From Prorocentrum cordatum (Eukaryota; Sar; Dinophyceae; Prorocentrales; Prorocentraceae): 64,000 nucleotides of DNA. Below the pieces are notes generated by a model. That model saw nothing but the letters and a program-made list of their open reading frames with translations. It did no database searches and was not told the origin of the DNA. A program made the translations under genes and the position numbers. Position 1 is the first letter of the stretch; each line of letters opens with the position of its first letter. The stretch is taken from NCBI GenBank assembly GCA_963575745.1, contig CAUYUJ010018904.1, forward strand, positions 292,776 through 356,775, read 5' to 3'. Positions 21,063 to 30,659 of this stretch are shown piece after piece.

Positions 21063-22545
21063 GGGGGGCTGCGATCTGTGAAACTGTCGCCATTTTCGAG
21101 GCCTGCTGGGGGGCCCAGCACAGTGAGGGCCCCGCGCAAATTCAAATTAGACTTCGCCATCCCTGGGGGGGCTGCGATCTGTGAAACTGACGCCATTTTC
21201 GAGGCCTGCTGGGGAGCCCAGCAAAGTGAGGGCCCCGCGCAGATTCAAATGAGACCTCGCCATCCCTGGGGGGCTGCGATCTGTGAAACTGTCGCCATTT
21301 TCGAGGCCTGCTGGGGGGGCCAGCAACGTGAGGGCCCCGCGCAGATTCAAATTAGACCTCGCCATCCCTGGGGGGGCTGCGATCTGTGAAATTGTCGCCA
21401 TTTTCGAGGCCTGCTGGGGGGCCCAGCACAGTGAGGGCCACGGGCAGATTCAAATGAGACCTCGCCATCCTTGGGGGGTCTGCGATCTGTGAAACTGTCG
21501 CCATTTTCGAGGCCTGCTGGGGGGCTCAGCACAGTGAGGGCGGCGCGCAGATTCAAATTAGACCTCGCCATTTCTGGGGGGGCTGCGATCTGTGAAACTG
21601 TCGCCACTTTCGAGGCCTGCTGGTGGGTCCAGCGGAGTGAGGCACCACGGGGATTCAGATTTGACCTCGCCATCCCTGGGGGTGGCTGCGATCTGTGAAA
21701 CTGCCGCAATTTTCGAGGCCTGCAGGGGGGCCCAGCACAGTGAGGGCCACGGGCAGATTCAAATGAGACCTCGCCATCCCTGGGGGGGCTGCGATCTGTG
21801 AAACTGTCGCCATTTTCGAGGCCTGCTGGGGGGCCCAGCACAGTGACGCCACGGGCAGATTCAAATGAGACCTCGCCATCCCTGGGGGGGTGCGATCTGT
21901 GAAACTGTCGCCATTTTCGAGGCCTGCTGGGGGGCCCAGCACAGTGAGGGCCACGGGCAGATTCAAATTAGACCTCGCCATCCCTGGGGGGCTGCGATCT
22001 GTGAAACTGTCGCCATTTTCGAGGCCTGCTGGGGGGCCCAGCACAGTGAGGGCCACGGGCAGATTCAAATTAGACCTCGCCATCCCTGGGGGGCTGCGAT
22101 CTGTGAAACTGTCGCCATTTTCGAGGCCTGCTGGGGGGCCCAGCACAGTGAGGGCCACGCGCGGATTCAAATTAGACCTCGCCATCTCTGGGGGGGCTGC
22201 GATCTGTGAAACTGTCGCCACTTTCGAGGCCTGCTGGGGGGCCCTGCACAGTTACGCCACGGGCATAGTCAAACGAGACCTCGCCATCCCTTGGGGGCTG
22301 CGATCTGTGAAACTGTCGCCACTTTCGAGGCCTGCTGGGGGGCCCAGCGCAGTGACGCCACGGGCAGATTCAAATGAGACCTCGCCATCCCCTGGAGGCT
22401 GCGATCTGTGAAACTGTCGCCACTTTCGAGGCCTGCTGGGGGGCCCAGCACAGTGACGCCACGCGCGGACCCAAATGTGACCTCACCATCCCTGCGGGGC
22501 TGCGATCTGTGAAAGTGTCGCCGCTTTCGAGGCCTGCTGTGATCC
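21063..22545 (+). repeat. Satellite family 1, array B (about 15 units)
   Basis: Units of about 100 bp have the array A framework but the variant GGGGGGCCCAGCACAGTGAG and GGGCC(C/A)CG(C/G)GCAGATTC. One unit near 21583-21685 is of array A type, showing exchange between the two subfamilies. The array decays after 22500. Confidence 0.95.
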
Positions 22546-22739
22546 CCGTTTTCGAAGTGGCTAGGAGTGCTCAGGAATTGTAACTCATCAGCTTTATCAA
22601 GCCCTTTTCCTGTAGCCAGTGTCCTGCGAGTCTCCCGAATTCCGTCTGCAGGCATATGTAACCCTCGCTCCGTCATCGCCCCCTTATAAAGTATCCTAAA
22701 CTATTTGCGCCCCGCTTTTGCGCAGGGGTTGGGTACGTC

Positions 22740-23200
22740 GCCAGGGTAATTTTCTGACCTCCTTGGGCCTCTCGGGGTCTTTTGCGAGCCTCTTTGGGGC
22801 TTCTTGGGGCCTTCTAGGGGCCTTTCGGGGCAGAGAGGTGAAATATCCGTTCGGGTGCTTCGTCAGGGCCCGCTCTTTGAGCTATCTTGGGGGCCTCTTG
22901 GGCCGTCTTGGAGGGTTCTTTGGCTGCCTTCGGTCCCTTTGGGGCCGTTTTGGGGCCCTCTTGGAGGCGTCTTGGGCCGTATTGGGGCGATCTTGGGGGC
23001 GTCTTGGGCCGTCCTGGAGCGCGGGTAAGACGAAAAGGCGAGAACGCTTAAATCCTTGAAAGAACAACGGGCGTCCATTACTTTTTGCCTCTGGGGGCCC
23101 TCTTGGGAAGGCTCTTGGTGGCCTCTTGGGTCGTTTGAAACGCGGGGGCCTTTGGGGGCCCTCTTGGAGCGCTCTGGAGAGCCTGAAAGGCAGATGGACA
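22740..23200 (+). repeat. TTGGGGCC minisatellite, 22.8-kb block
   Basis: Words CTTGGGGGCCTCTTGGGCCG, TTTTGGGGCCCTCTTGG and similar repeat in two stretches (22760-23025 and 23085-23180). Open frames follow the repeats. Confidence 0.8.
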
Positions 23201-23404
23201 ACCATCTCGGTGACGAACCGGCGTTTTTTTTTCGCCTGAGAACCTCCAGGGGCCGTCCCGCGCGCGCGAAGTAGAAATATTGCAACGCAGTTACCGGAGA
23301 TCTTAGCACGCCTCTGGCCGGTTGGGACAGCGTTGATAGCTCTCGGCAGGTTTTGTGGCAGAACGGTGGTTCCATCTCAAAAATGAGTAAGGATGAGACT
23401 GACA

Positions 23405-23726
23405 TATCTATATATATATATATATATATACATATCTATATATGTAGATGCACACGCAAAACAGAAAATAACGATAGAGGGAGAGAGAGAGAGAGAGAGA
23501 ACAACAACACATAGCGATATAACGAGAGAGAGAGAGAGGCATAACGCTACATATATTTGCATGTACTCTACGAGCCTACACGTAGTATATGTATATGAGT
23601 ATATACATATATATATGTATATATATGTGTATATGTGTATATGTGTGTCTGCGCACATACACACATATATACAAATACACAAATGAGCGGCCACGAGAGA
23701 GAGAGAGAGAGACACGAACAAGAGAC

Positions 23727-23761
<35 letters not shown>

Positions 23762-23820
23762 CAAACAACAACAACAAAAGGAGAGAGAGAGAGAGAGAAA
23801 AACAAAAAAGAGATGCGCAC
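23405..23820 (+). repeat. Compound (TA)n / (GA)n / (ATGT)n microsatellite
   Basis: TATATATA at 23407-23450, GAGAGA tracts at 23478-23535 and 23695-23800, TATATGTATA words at 23585-23680. A tract of the same composition lies at 41870-42170, next to the SL-tagged retrocopy. Confidence 0.95.
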
Positions 23821-24162
23821 CACTCCAGACAGTGTTCGTCCAGGCCCCGAGGATACGAACGCCCCTCAGACCCACCCCACAAGGCCAGAGGGGCCGCTTA
23901 CGAAACGGGGATGGCGGAACGACCCCCCCCCCGGGCGCGGCCTATAGGGGCCCCGGGCTGGAAAGCCATGCCGGTATGCGATGGTCAGGTCGCTAGAGGG
24001 CCCGTCCGCGCAGCCGCGGCAGAAGCGCCGCCTTCACGCGCGCTGGCATGCGCGATGCGCGGCATGGTGGTGGAGTCTGGTCCGTTTGAGCTTGGGCCGG
24101 CGATGCAGGTGGCGCCACGTGGCCCATGAAGGCCTTCCGATTTGACCGCGTGAATACCGTGC

Positions 24163-26340
24163 TCAAGCTGGTGGCATCGCTGGGCGGGGGGCGGCTTGGC
24201 TGCTGGCGTCGCTGGTGACCATTGTTTCGAACCGTCTGGCGGCGTTGGCCGCTTGGTCGGTCATGCCTGGAGCGCCTGGTTTAAGGTACCACTCTTCACC
24301 GGACACGTCATCGTAGCTCATGTCCTCCAGCTGTTCGGGCGTGGGCAGGGGTGGAGATTCGGTGCCTGCAATTTCGGTGGCCCCCTCAGCCAGGTCGCAG
24401 TCTTTTGTGTCGTTCAAGGCGATGGGGGCTTTGGTCCGGTGTGATGTTGACCTTCTTTTTGGCGCTGCTGGCTGGTTGGCGCGATCCCCGTTTACCGGCG
24501 CCGCGCGGCTTTTTCCCTGATGGCGGGGTGCGCGGGGGCAGTGTCGCGCTGAGGTTCGGCTGTGGTTTGAGCGGGGCCTGGAGGTGCGGTCGGGCAGCGT
24601 GGCCCGGCAACTGGCTTCTCCGCCGCGACGGTCTCGACGATTGTGGCCGCTGGTCCTTTCGGGGAGTCGGTCTCGGCCAGATCGGGGCCCTCGGTCTTTG
24701 CGATGGTCCGGGGAACTGTGGAACCTTGGACGTGGGCCGCAGCGTTCGGGGGTTGGGGTAAGCCGCTCGGATTATGGCGAAGTCGACCCAGGGCATTTTG
24801 TCCCAGCGTTTGTCTTGGACTTCGCAATGCCGTTTGATGGGTGAGAGGACCTTGGCAATTCGCGCTTCGGTTGCGCTCTGCGGCTCAACCCCCGTGACGT
24901 TGTGCTCGGTTAGCGGCGCGGCGCCATTCCCCGTAATCCGAAGACAATAAGCTTCGCTTCCTGGGTGCCAGGCTTGACCATGATGCCCATTCGTTTGTCC
25001 GCTCGGACAGCACCGTCCCATTTGTGCTTCAGTGAGGTGTTTGACGCGCATTGAAGCGTGGTCTGGTGACCGCCTGGGTAACGCACAGTGATGTTGTCAC
25101 TGGGCGGAGGCCCTGCGTTGCCGCGGTAGCTGATGTCGAACTAGATGCCTCCATGTCTGAGGTGGAGAGCGCCAGCGGGGAGTCGGTAGGTCTGATGCCG
25201 GAAGTGGCCGTGAACATGCGTTTTCCGATTGCTGTTCCGTGGGGTTTTGGGAGTTCCATGGCTTCTTGCATGTGGACAGTGCGAAGTGGGGTAAACACGC
25301 GACAGTGAAAGCGCCCGCGAGGTCGTCGTTAAGTTGCTTGTGGGAGGCGTGCTTTTCTATGGGTCCGTTGCGTTCCCGCGCCTTGTGTAGCGCCATGCCT
25401 GGTCCTCCTTGGGGCGGGGCGGTTTCCATCGATGAGCGCAGCGCCTGAGAATTGTGCAATGAGAAATTCCCCGAGCGTGGGCAGCCTCACAGATAGCGAC
25501 ACGGATCCTGATCACGTCGTTAGTTGTGTCGAGAGTGATTTGCACGACGTTTTGGATGCATTTCATCTTGTCCCGTCCGAGCTATTAAATGGACCCTTGC
25601 ATGTGCCCTGGCGTGGAATTGGCAGCCTTGGCCGTACGACGGATGACTGGGATGAGGCTCTCGCGTCCTGGGCAATCGGTGTTGATAGGACCCAGAAATG
25701 CGAGGTTTGTCTTGTGTTCGGATCTGCTGTAGCAGACGACCGGCGTGGAGCAAGGTCGTCGCCCTATTTCTCGGGCGCGGTGGTTACAGGGGCGTCCCAG
25801 CTCTGCGCATCCAGGCTGATGAGAGGCGCCTTGCCGTTACCCTGGTAGGCTTCGGCGTCGACCGTGGTTCTTGGTGGGCTACGGTATGAGGCCTTGTTGC
25901 GCGTGAAGGAAGTAGCGCAGCATGGTGTAGCTGATCTGATGTCTCCCGCGCAATATCATTCGTTCGCCCCTGGGTCTTCGTTGGTCAGAGCGGTGCTGTT
26001 GGCAGGTAGTATCGAATTCGGTGTGTTGGTCGTTAGACAGTTCGTTGTATGCAGCGACTGCCCTGTCGACGCCACCTCCACTTTGGAGTGCGGCGGCTGA
26101 GGCTTCCTTTCGGGACTGGTTGCTGTCTGGTAAGGTCGCCTTCTGCCGGCCTCTGCCTGGTGGCTTGGGCAGCCGTGGTGCAGTGGGCGCGCGGCGGGGG
26201 CCTCCCGGAGCCATTTCGCGCGCGGGACTGAAGGGATGCGACGCCAATCTGTCACGGCCCGCGGGGGGGGCCGTGTCCGGTTTCGCGAGGCACGAGTGGA
26301 TGCAGGGCGCAGGGCATGTGGGATCGATTTGACAAATGAA
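24163..26340 (-). pseudogene. Gene-like or retroelement-like region, function unknown
   Basis: Read on the minus strand from about 26340 downward, successive segments look protein-coding in changing frames: AVAAYNELSNDQHTEFD (to a stop at 25879), FLGPINTDCPGRESLIPVI (about 25720), IQNVVQITLDTTNDVIRIRV (25566-25357), GPIEKHASHKQLNDDLAG (about 25370), ITVRYPGGHQTTLQCA and KLIVFGLRGMAP (25141-24917), WDKMPWVDFAIIRAAYP (25051-24386 frame) and a last acidic piece MSYDDVSGEEWYLKPGAPG (24417-24163). CATCTAG just before the ITVRYPGG segment would suit a splice acceptor. Either introns or indels explain the frame changes. I recognise no family; a decayed retroelement polyprotein or a multi-exon host gene are both possible. 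Confidence 0.4.
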
Positions 26341-26723
26341 GTTTCTTGAGCCGAGGCCAAGAGAGAACGAGAGAGAGAGGGGGACACAAGAACCTTGGAG
26401 GGGCAGGAAGAAAGAGATAGAGAGAGGGGGCGAGAGAGATGGACGCAGGTAGGGAATGACGACACGTTGGAAGGCAGGGAACGGGTCAATCAAGAGAGCA
26501 GGAAAATGAAAGTGGCAAGGGGAGGCGGGGGAGGGCTCACCAGCCGAACACGGACCCCCCCCCATCCTCCTGTTTTGCAGCCGAGGGTTTGAGTGACGTC
26601 GCCCCTGCATCTGACCGTCTGCATTGGGAACTGGAGCGGGTTCCTCAAGCTTGTTCTGAGCTCGGCCTGAAGGACTGAGATGAGACTGCACCGTTCAGGG
26701 GCTTATTAGATATGGCCCGAGTG

Positions 26724-26915
26724 CGCAGATAGGGTCGGAAGATCGCGCCGCATCGCCGCTTCTTCGACGATGCGGATGAAGGTGGAGCCCCATTTTCTCC
26801 ACGCCGACGTCGCAGATGCACCTCAGGCGTCGGTGGTGTGCATCGCCGCTGCATAGGCGATCCATCAGCTATGCGGCCCGATCCTCCGACCCCAGCTATT
26901 TGGACCCCATCTTGG
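26724..26915. mobile_element. Fold-back MITE, family B, copy 1
   Basis: The left arm (GATAGGGTCGGAAGATCGCG, CCGCATCGCCG) is mirrored by the right arm (GATCCATCAGCTATGCGGCC, CGATCCTCCGACCCCAGC). The inner sequence ATGCATCGCC-like words are themselves inverted. It shares its arms with the element at 27537. Confidence 0.7.
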
Positions 26916-27122
26916 ACGTCTTTGACCCTGGAGGGCCCCAGCGCCGTGGCTTCGGGCTGCGCCCTGCAGGTTCCTCCTGCATCAACGACCTGCTCAGAGT
27001 CAAGGCGCGGGGGGAGGCGGGGCTCGTCGGGGAGCCCGCCGGGCCGCAGTCGGCGGGCCTCGGCAACCTGCGACTCCTACCAAGAGCTCGTCCTCCTCGT
27101 TTTCTTCTCCACCTCTCCCTCT

Positions 27123-27292
27123 GGTAAGGCTTGGGGTTGCGCGCAGACAACCTCCCCAGGTAGTCTTTGGCTGGCCTCAACAGTCCCCCCGAGTAGTCTC
27201 AACGGGTTCAACACGCCCCCCGACGGGCCTGCTGAGGCCAGCCAGCACTAGACTACCTGGGGGGCTGTCTGTGCGCAACCCGAAGCCGTACC
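27123..27292. mobile_element. Fold-back element with about 60-bp arms
   Basis: The left arm 27123-27183 (GGTAAGGCTTGGGGTTGCGC, CCCCAGGTAGTCT, GGCTGGCCTCAACAG) and right arm 27229-27292 (CTGCTGAGGCCAGCC, AGACTACCTGGGG, TGCGCAACCCGAAGCCGTAC) are inverted over almost their full length with few differences. The loop is 45 nt. A partial relative (GTGGCTTCGGGCTGCGCCC) lies at about 26948. No coding capacity. Confidence 0.85.
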
Positions 27293-27536
27293 ACCCCCCC
27301 TCCTCCATGTCTGTAAATATTGCCGTCGTTGTTCTCCTTTTCCGTCCTCTGTCTCTCTCTCCCCCCTCCCCCCTCCTCCCCTTCGGGTCGTCCGGGGCTC
27401 GGCTCGCCTCCTTGGTTTCGGGCCCTCGCCTAGTTTCTGTCGGATGGGGATCTCGACGTCCCCCGAGCGCGTGAGGGCCGCGTGGCAAACAAGTCCCTGT
27501 CGCAGGCGGTGGCGCTTGCACAGGACATTCTAGGCC

Positions 27537-27753
27537 TCCCAGACGGGGTCGGAGTAGATGGGGTCGAAGGATCGCGCCGCACCGCCGATGCCTCGGCAAC
27601 GCAGCTCGTTGTGGAGCCGATGATTTCCACACCGACGTCGCCGATACATCGCCGACGTCGCTGATGCGTCGCCGATGCATCGCCAATCCATCGGTGATGC
27701 ATCGACGATGCGGCGCGATCCTCTGACCCCATCTGCTCCGACCCCATCTGGGA
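27537..27753. mobile_element. Fold-back MITE, family B, copy 2
   Basis: TCCCAGACGGGGTCGGAG at the left end is mirrored by CTCCGACCCCATCTGGGA at the right. The 58-bp arms agree at roughly nine of ten positions by eye, including GGATCGCGCCGCA. The interior is a run of CATCGCCGA(T/C) words. Flanking target duplication is uncertain. Confidence 0.85.
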
Positions 27754-27819
27754 TGATTCTAAATATGGCCAGAACCAGGATTTCCAGGCAGTCATGGGCC
27801 ATCAGTGGGACCACTTCGA

Positions 27820-28035
27820 CAGCCACGAGAATGACGCGCAGGAGGGCGAGGATGAAAAGCAGGCGGATGACGACGAGGAGGAGGAGGCGGAGGAGGAGCA
27901 ATAGGAGGAGGAGGAGAAGGAGGCAGGTGCAGGAGGACGCGGTGTGGACAACGAGGGAGGATGGAAGAGGGAGCAGATTGGGGGAGCATGGAGGAGGATG
28001 AAGCGAGGACAATATGAGGTTCGCCAGGAGCAGGA
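27820..28035 (+). repeat. GGA-rich tract
   Basis: AGGAGGAGG words with GACGA interruptions. The frames read Arg-rich or Ser/Pro-rich. Confidence 0.8.
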
Positions 28036-28236
28036 GGACGAGAATGATGAGGATAGGAGATGGAATCTGGGTGCCAACACTCATTGAAACGGTTCGGATA
28101 GGTTCTGGTGTTGTTCTCACGGTCGGCCGTCTCGTTTGAATCGTTTATTTGCGTTTGTTTTAGCCTTCGGCCGCCGCCTTGACACGCTCAGTAACAGTTC
28201 CCCAACCTAGCATCATCGTTCGGCTTTGGTTGTGCG

Positions 28237-28425
28237 TTGGGTTCTGCTCTGCTCCGCTCTGGCCGCACCTGCTGTGCATGGAGGGGGGAGGGAGTGCAGC
28301 AGACGCTGGCGAAGCTGCACAAGAAGAGCGGCGTTGTCTTGGACGCGCAATTCCTCAGGCAGAACCGCGACGTCTTCGATGTCTTTTACAAGGACACCGA
28401 GGCACCCAGACGCTGCGCCCACTGA
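28237..28425 (+). CDS. Short protein-like ORF, unknown
   Basis: A 62-residue frame ends in a stop at 28423-28425. Its second half, LAKLHKKSGVVLDAQFL then RQNRDVFDVFYKDTEAP, has the charge pattern and amphipathic spacing of a real helical protein and stands out from the Arg/Pro/Gly text nearby. It could be an exon or a retrocopy fragment. I recognise no family. The ATG at 28237 is simply the first in frame. Confidence 0.35.
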   Translation: MGSALLRSGRTCCAWRGEGVQQTLAKLHKKSGVVLDAQFLRQNRDVFDVFYKDTEAPRRCAH

Positions 28426-28429
28426 TCGC

Positions 28430-29005
28430 CGAAAGGTAATTGATAGCTCATTCCGCTCAGGATCGATCCATCGGCAATGTTTCCCTCCCTGAGCCAGCCC
28501 CCTATATTTGCCACTCATGTCGTCATCCCTCAAACTTGGCTGCCCTGGCCGGTTCTACGTACATTTTGCGATCGTTCAAGGCCTATATTGGAGGGTGTCG
28601 CCTCCCATGGGCTGTTTGCTTGATCGGTTTCGTTGCGAACAACCTGCTCCAGGAATCAAGCCATACGAAACTCATCTTGCCGGTGCCCCCGATATTTTTC
28701 CAGTGATGGGTTTCTCGCAGATCCTTGAAAGATGTATTAATTGGAATAGCGCCAGCATATGATTGTGCCAACAGCGCCCGATTGTGTGTGTGAGCCATCA
28801 CGTTGTTGACGAGGTCGAATGCTGCCACTGACCTGCATGTCGTGATCTTATCGCTGGTGTCGCGCCGGTGAACACTCGGGAAATACAGGATCGGACCTGG
28901 CGGCAACATGCACTGCTCGCCATTCCGCTTATTTGCGAAAGCAATCGGGCACCCTCCCCACGGGTGTGACTTTCGGAAGTGCAACCAAGCAGGGCGTTGC
29001 GGGGG
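28430..29005. other. AT-richer stretch, no gene recognised
   Basis: Composition drops in GC relative to its surroundings, and plus-strand text such as CLIGFVANNLLQESSHTK appears between stops. It precedes the spliced-leader relic and may be part of the same inserted retrocopy cluster. Confidence 0.4.
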
Positions 29006-29027
29006 CACGTAGTCATTTTGGCTCAAG
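29006..29027 (+). other. Dinoflagellate spliced-leader relic
   Basis: 19 of 22 positions match the dinoflagellate trans-spliced leader. The last fourteen, CATTTTGGCTCAAG, are exact. Fourteen bases further on, CCATTTTGTATCAA (29041-29054) matches the leader core at 12 of 14 positions, as expected if an older leader copy lies behind a newer one. In dinoflagellates such genomic relics mark mRNAs that were trans-spliced, reverse transcribed and reinserted. Here it lies 90 bp upstream of an ATG. Confidence 0.85.
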
Positions 29028-29117
29028 TTGTTTTGACATACCATTTTGTATCAAACGCAAGGGCCTGCACTCACTTTATTGTTCAGTTGCCTCTTCTGCC
29101 ATCCGAGAAGCAGTAAC

Positions 29118-29381
29118 ATGCATTTGTCAGCGAAGGGGCGCTATGTTGCTCGAGGCTCTGCGAGTCTCGGAATGCAGCAAATCTGGGGTATCCCCTGCGC
29201 TAATCCCTTGAACGTTGCAGAGGGGGCCTTCTGGCTTGGCCGTGACCCACCATTCGCAAACATTTCTGCAAAGTGTTTTGCTATCAGGTGTTGCACGCCG
29301 CACGCTCGTCTCGAGCGTCGCGCGCGGCTCGATTTGTCGCTGCGTTCTGATGCTTACCCTGAGGCCACGTGTGAGACCTAA
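29118..29381 (+). CDS. 87-codon ORF downstream of the SL relic
   Basis: It starts at the first in-frame ATG after the leader relic and encodes MHLSAKGRYVARGSASLG, MQQIWGIPC, AFWLGRDPPFANISAKCF. The order Met-Gln-Gln-x-x-Gly-Ile-Pro followed about 25 residues on by an Asn/Lys-containing Phe-ending block loosely recalls the C-terminal motifs of cytosine-5 DNA methyltransferases, which occur in some dinoflagellate retroelements. That resemblance is weak and is only a suggestion. It is probably a fragment of a retrocopy; the N-terminal domains are absent. Confidence 0.35.
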   Translation: MHLSAKGRYVARGSASLGMQQIWGIPCANPLNVAEGAFWLGRDPPFANISAKCFAIRCCTPHARLERRARLDLSLRSDAYPEATCET

Positions 29382-29561
29382 CTGGACCATTGCGCAGTTA
29401 TTTAGATCGGGACGGGCGTGTTGATTCATATCTTATGTTTCGAAACCGCCGTATGTGTATGACAAGTATCTCAGAACGGTACAGCCCTTGTATTATGCAA
29501 GACGCATTTTGGCGGGAGTTTCTGCAAGGGACGTCGTATCAACGGCTACTAGCAGGCAGCA

Positions 29562-29858
29562 TTGACATGGATTATGTTTGGTGGTGCAGCGCGCAGCGGT
29601 GCTGCATCGAGGCTTTCATCAGCTTCGCTGTGTAACAGTGAACAGCCTGAACTTGGCTCAGGCAAGACACCATATTGTCTTATGGCGCGTTCGAGACACG
29701 GAATCCGCATGAGTGAGCTTATGCGATGGGACAGCGAGGTTCGAGCGACCATTTGGGCGTACTTGGCTGGCTTCTTTGATGCAGAGGGCGCATCAATATT
29801 CCGACAGCAAGCCAACATATCTTTTCAGTTAATAAGCAGAAGCGCGGAGAAGTGTTAA
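29562..29858 (+). pseudogene. LAGLIDADG-type homing endonuclease fragment
   Basis: The frame contains YLAGFFDAEGASIF followed by ISFQLISRS, which fits the first helix (LAGLIDADG signature, with the catalytic acidic residue in DAEG) and the next beta strand of LAGLIDADG endonucleases. Only about 35 residues of the domain remain. The stop TAA (29856-29858) falls exactly at the edge of the hairpin repeat that follows, so the ORF was truncated by that element or by a deletion ending there. The preceding 60 residues look unrelated. The fragment sits in an AT-richer island, as expected for organelle-derived or intron-derived DNA. Confidence 0.55.
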
Positions 29859-30022
29859 TCCCACCAGCCCTCGGGGCGTAGGTGGCCTGGGGAGGCTCCT
29901 CTTCCAATCCCCATTTTTCCTTGCGGGGGCGGGGATCACCCCGCCCCCATTACCCTCTCCCTTTGACCTGGACCTGGACGGGGGTGGTCGCGAGGGGTTG
30001 GAGCGCCCAAGATGGCCCAAGA
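29855..30022 (-). mobile_element. Hairpin repeat with GGGGNGGGG stem, copy 1
   Basis: It begins (read on plus) TTAATCCCACCAGCCCTC and contains GGGGGCGGGG-ATCA-CCCCGCCCCC (29925-29948), then CTGGACCTGGAC. It is the inverse of the copies at 60.9 and 62.3 kb, sharing GTCCAGGTC, the stem, a TGGAAGAGGA box and the end GAGGGCTGGTGGGATT. The stem centre is C-G here and A-T in the other two copies. Confidence 0.85.
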
Positions 30023-30335
30023 CGGCTCCAAGAGCGCCTCAGAGAGCCCAAGATTGTTTCCACGATAGTTCAAGATAAAGCAAAATCGCGCAAGCTGGTT
30101 TCCAAGCTTCAAAAAGCCCGTAAGACGGCTTCAAAAGCCCCGTAAAGGCCAACATCTTTTCAACACCATAGGATTATGAGCGCTGTTTGCGTTCTCGCAT
30201 TTTCGGTTCCGATGCCACCCCGGGCCCAAGATGGCTCCAGGATGGCCCACGAGGGCCCCAGGAGAGGCCCAAGAAAACTGCCAGATTTCCCCAAGAACGC
30301 CTAAGAGCGCTCCAAGAGCGCCCCAAGAGCGCCCC
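30000..30335 (+). repeat. AAGAGCGCC/AAGAGGCCCC minisatellite, 30-kb block
   Basis: Words GCCCAAGATGGCCCAAGACG and CCAAGAGCGCCCCAAGAGCG repeat, with a less repetitive gap at 30060-30210. It belongs to the complement of the TTGGGGCC family. Confidence 0.75.
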
Positions 30336-30659
30336 ACGAGCGCCCCGTCCTACCTCTCGCAAAAACGCGTCGCAAGCAGGCGATCGCCGCGAGACGCCTC
30401 GACCCGACTCCGAACGCCAGCGCGCGAGCGGCCCTCGCGGCAGGGCGTGGTTGCAACGCACCCCGCCCATTGGAGCACCTCGCGCGCACGACATTGGAGC
30501 ATCCGCAGGAAGAACGTGGAGAATGCTCCCCGCTTTAGCGGGAGTTCGGTGAATGGGCCAAACAGGGCGACGTTCCGGGGCTGGCGGGTTCTGGGCCCCT
30601 TGGGGGCATCTATCTTGTTCGACATTGCTGGGTGCTTTGAACGGTCGCAGGGCAGGGAG

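Noticed and set aside
20022-22545. CRISPR-like array
   Set aside because: Units are about 100 bp and similar along their whole length, with no short repeat plus unique spacer pattern. Satellite DNA.
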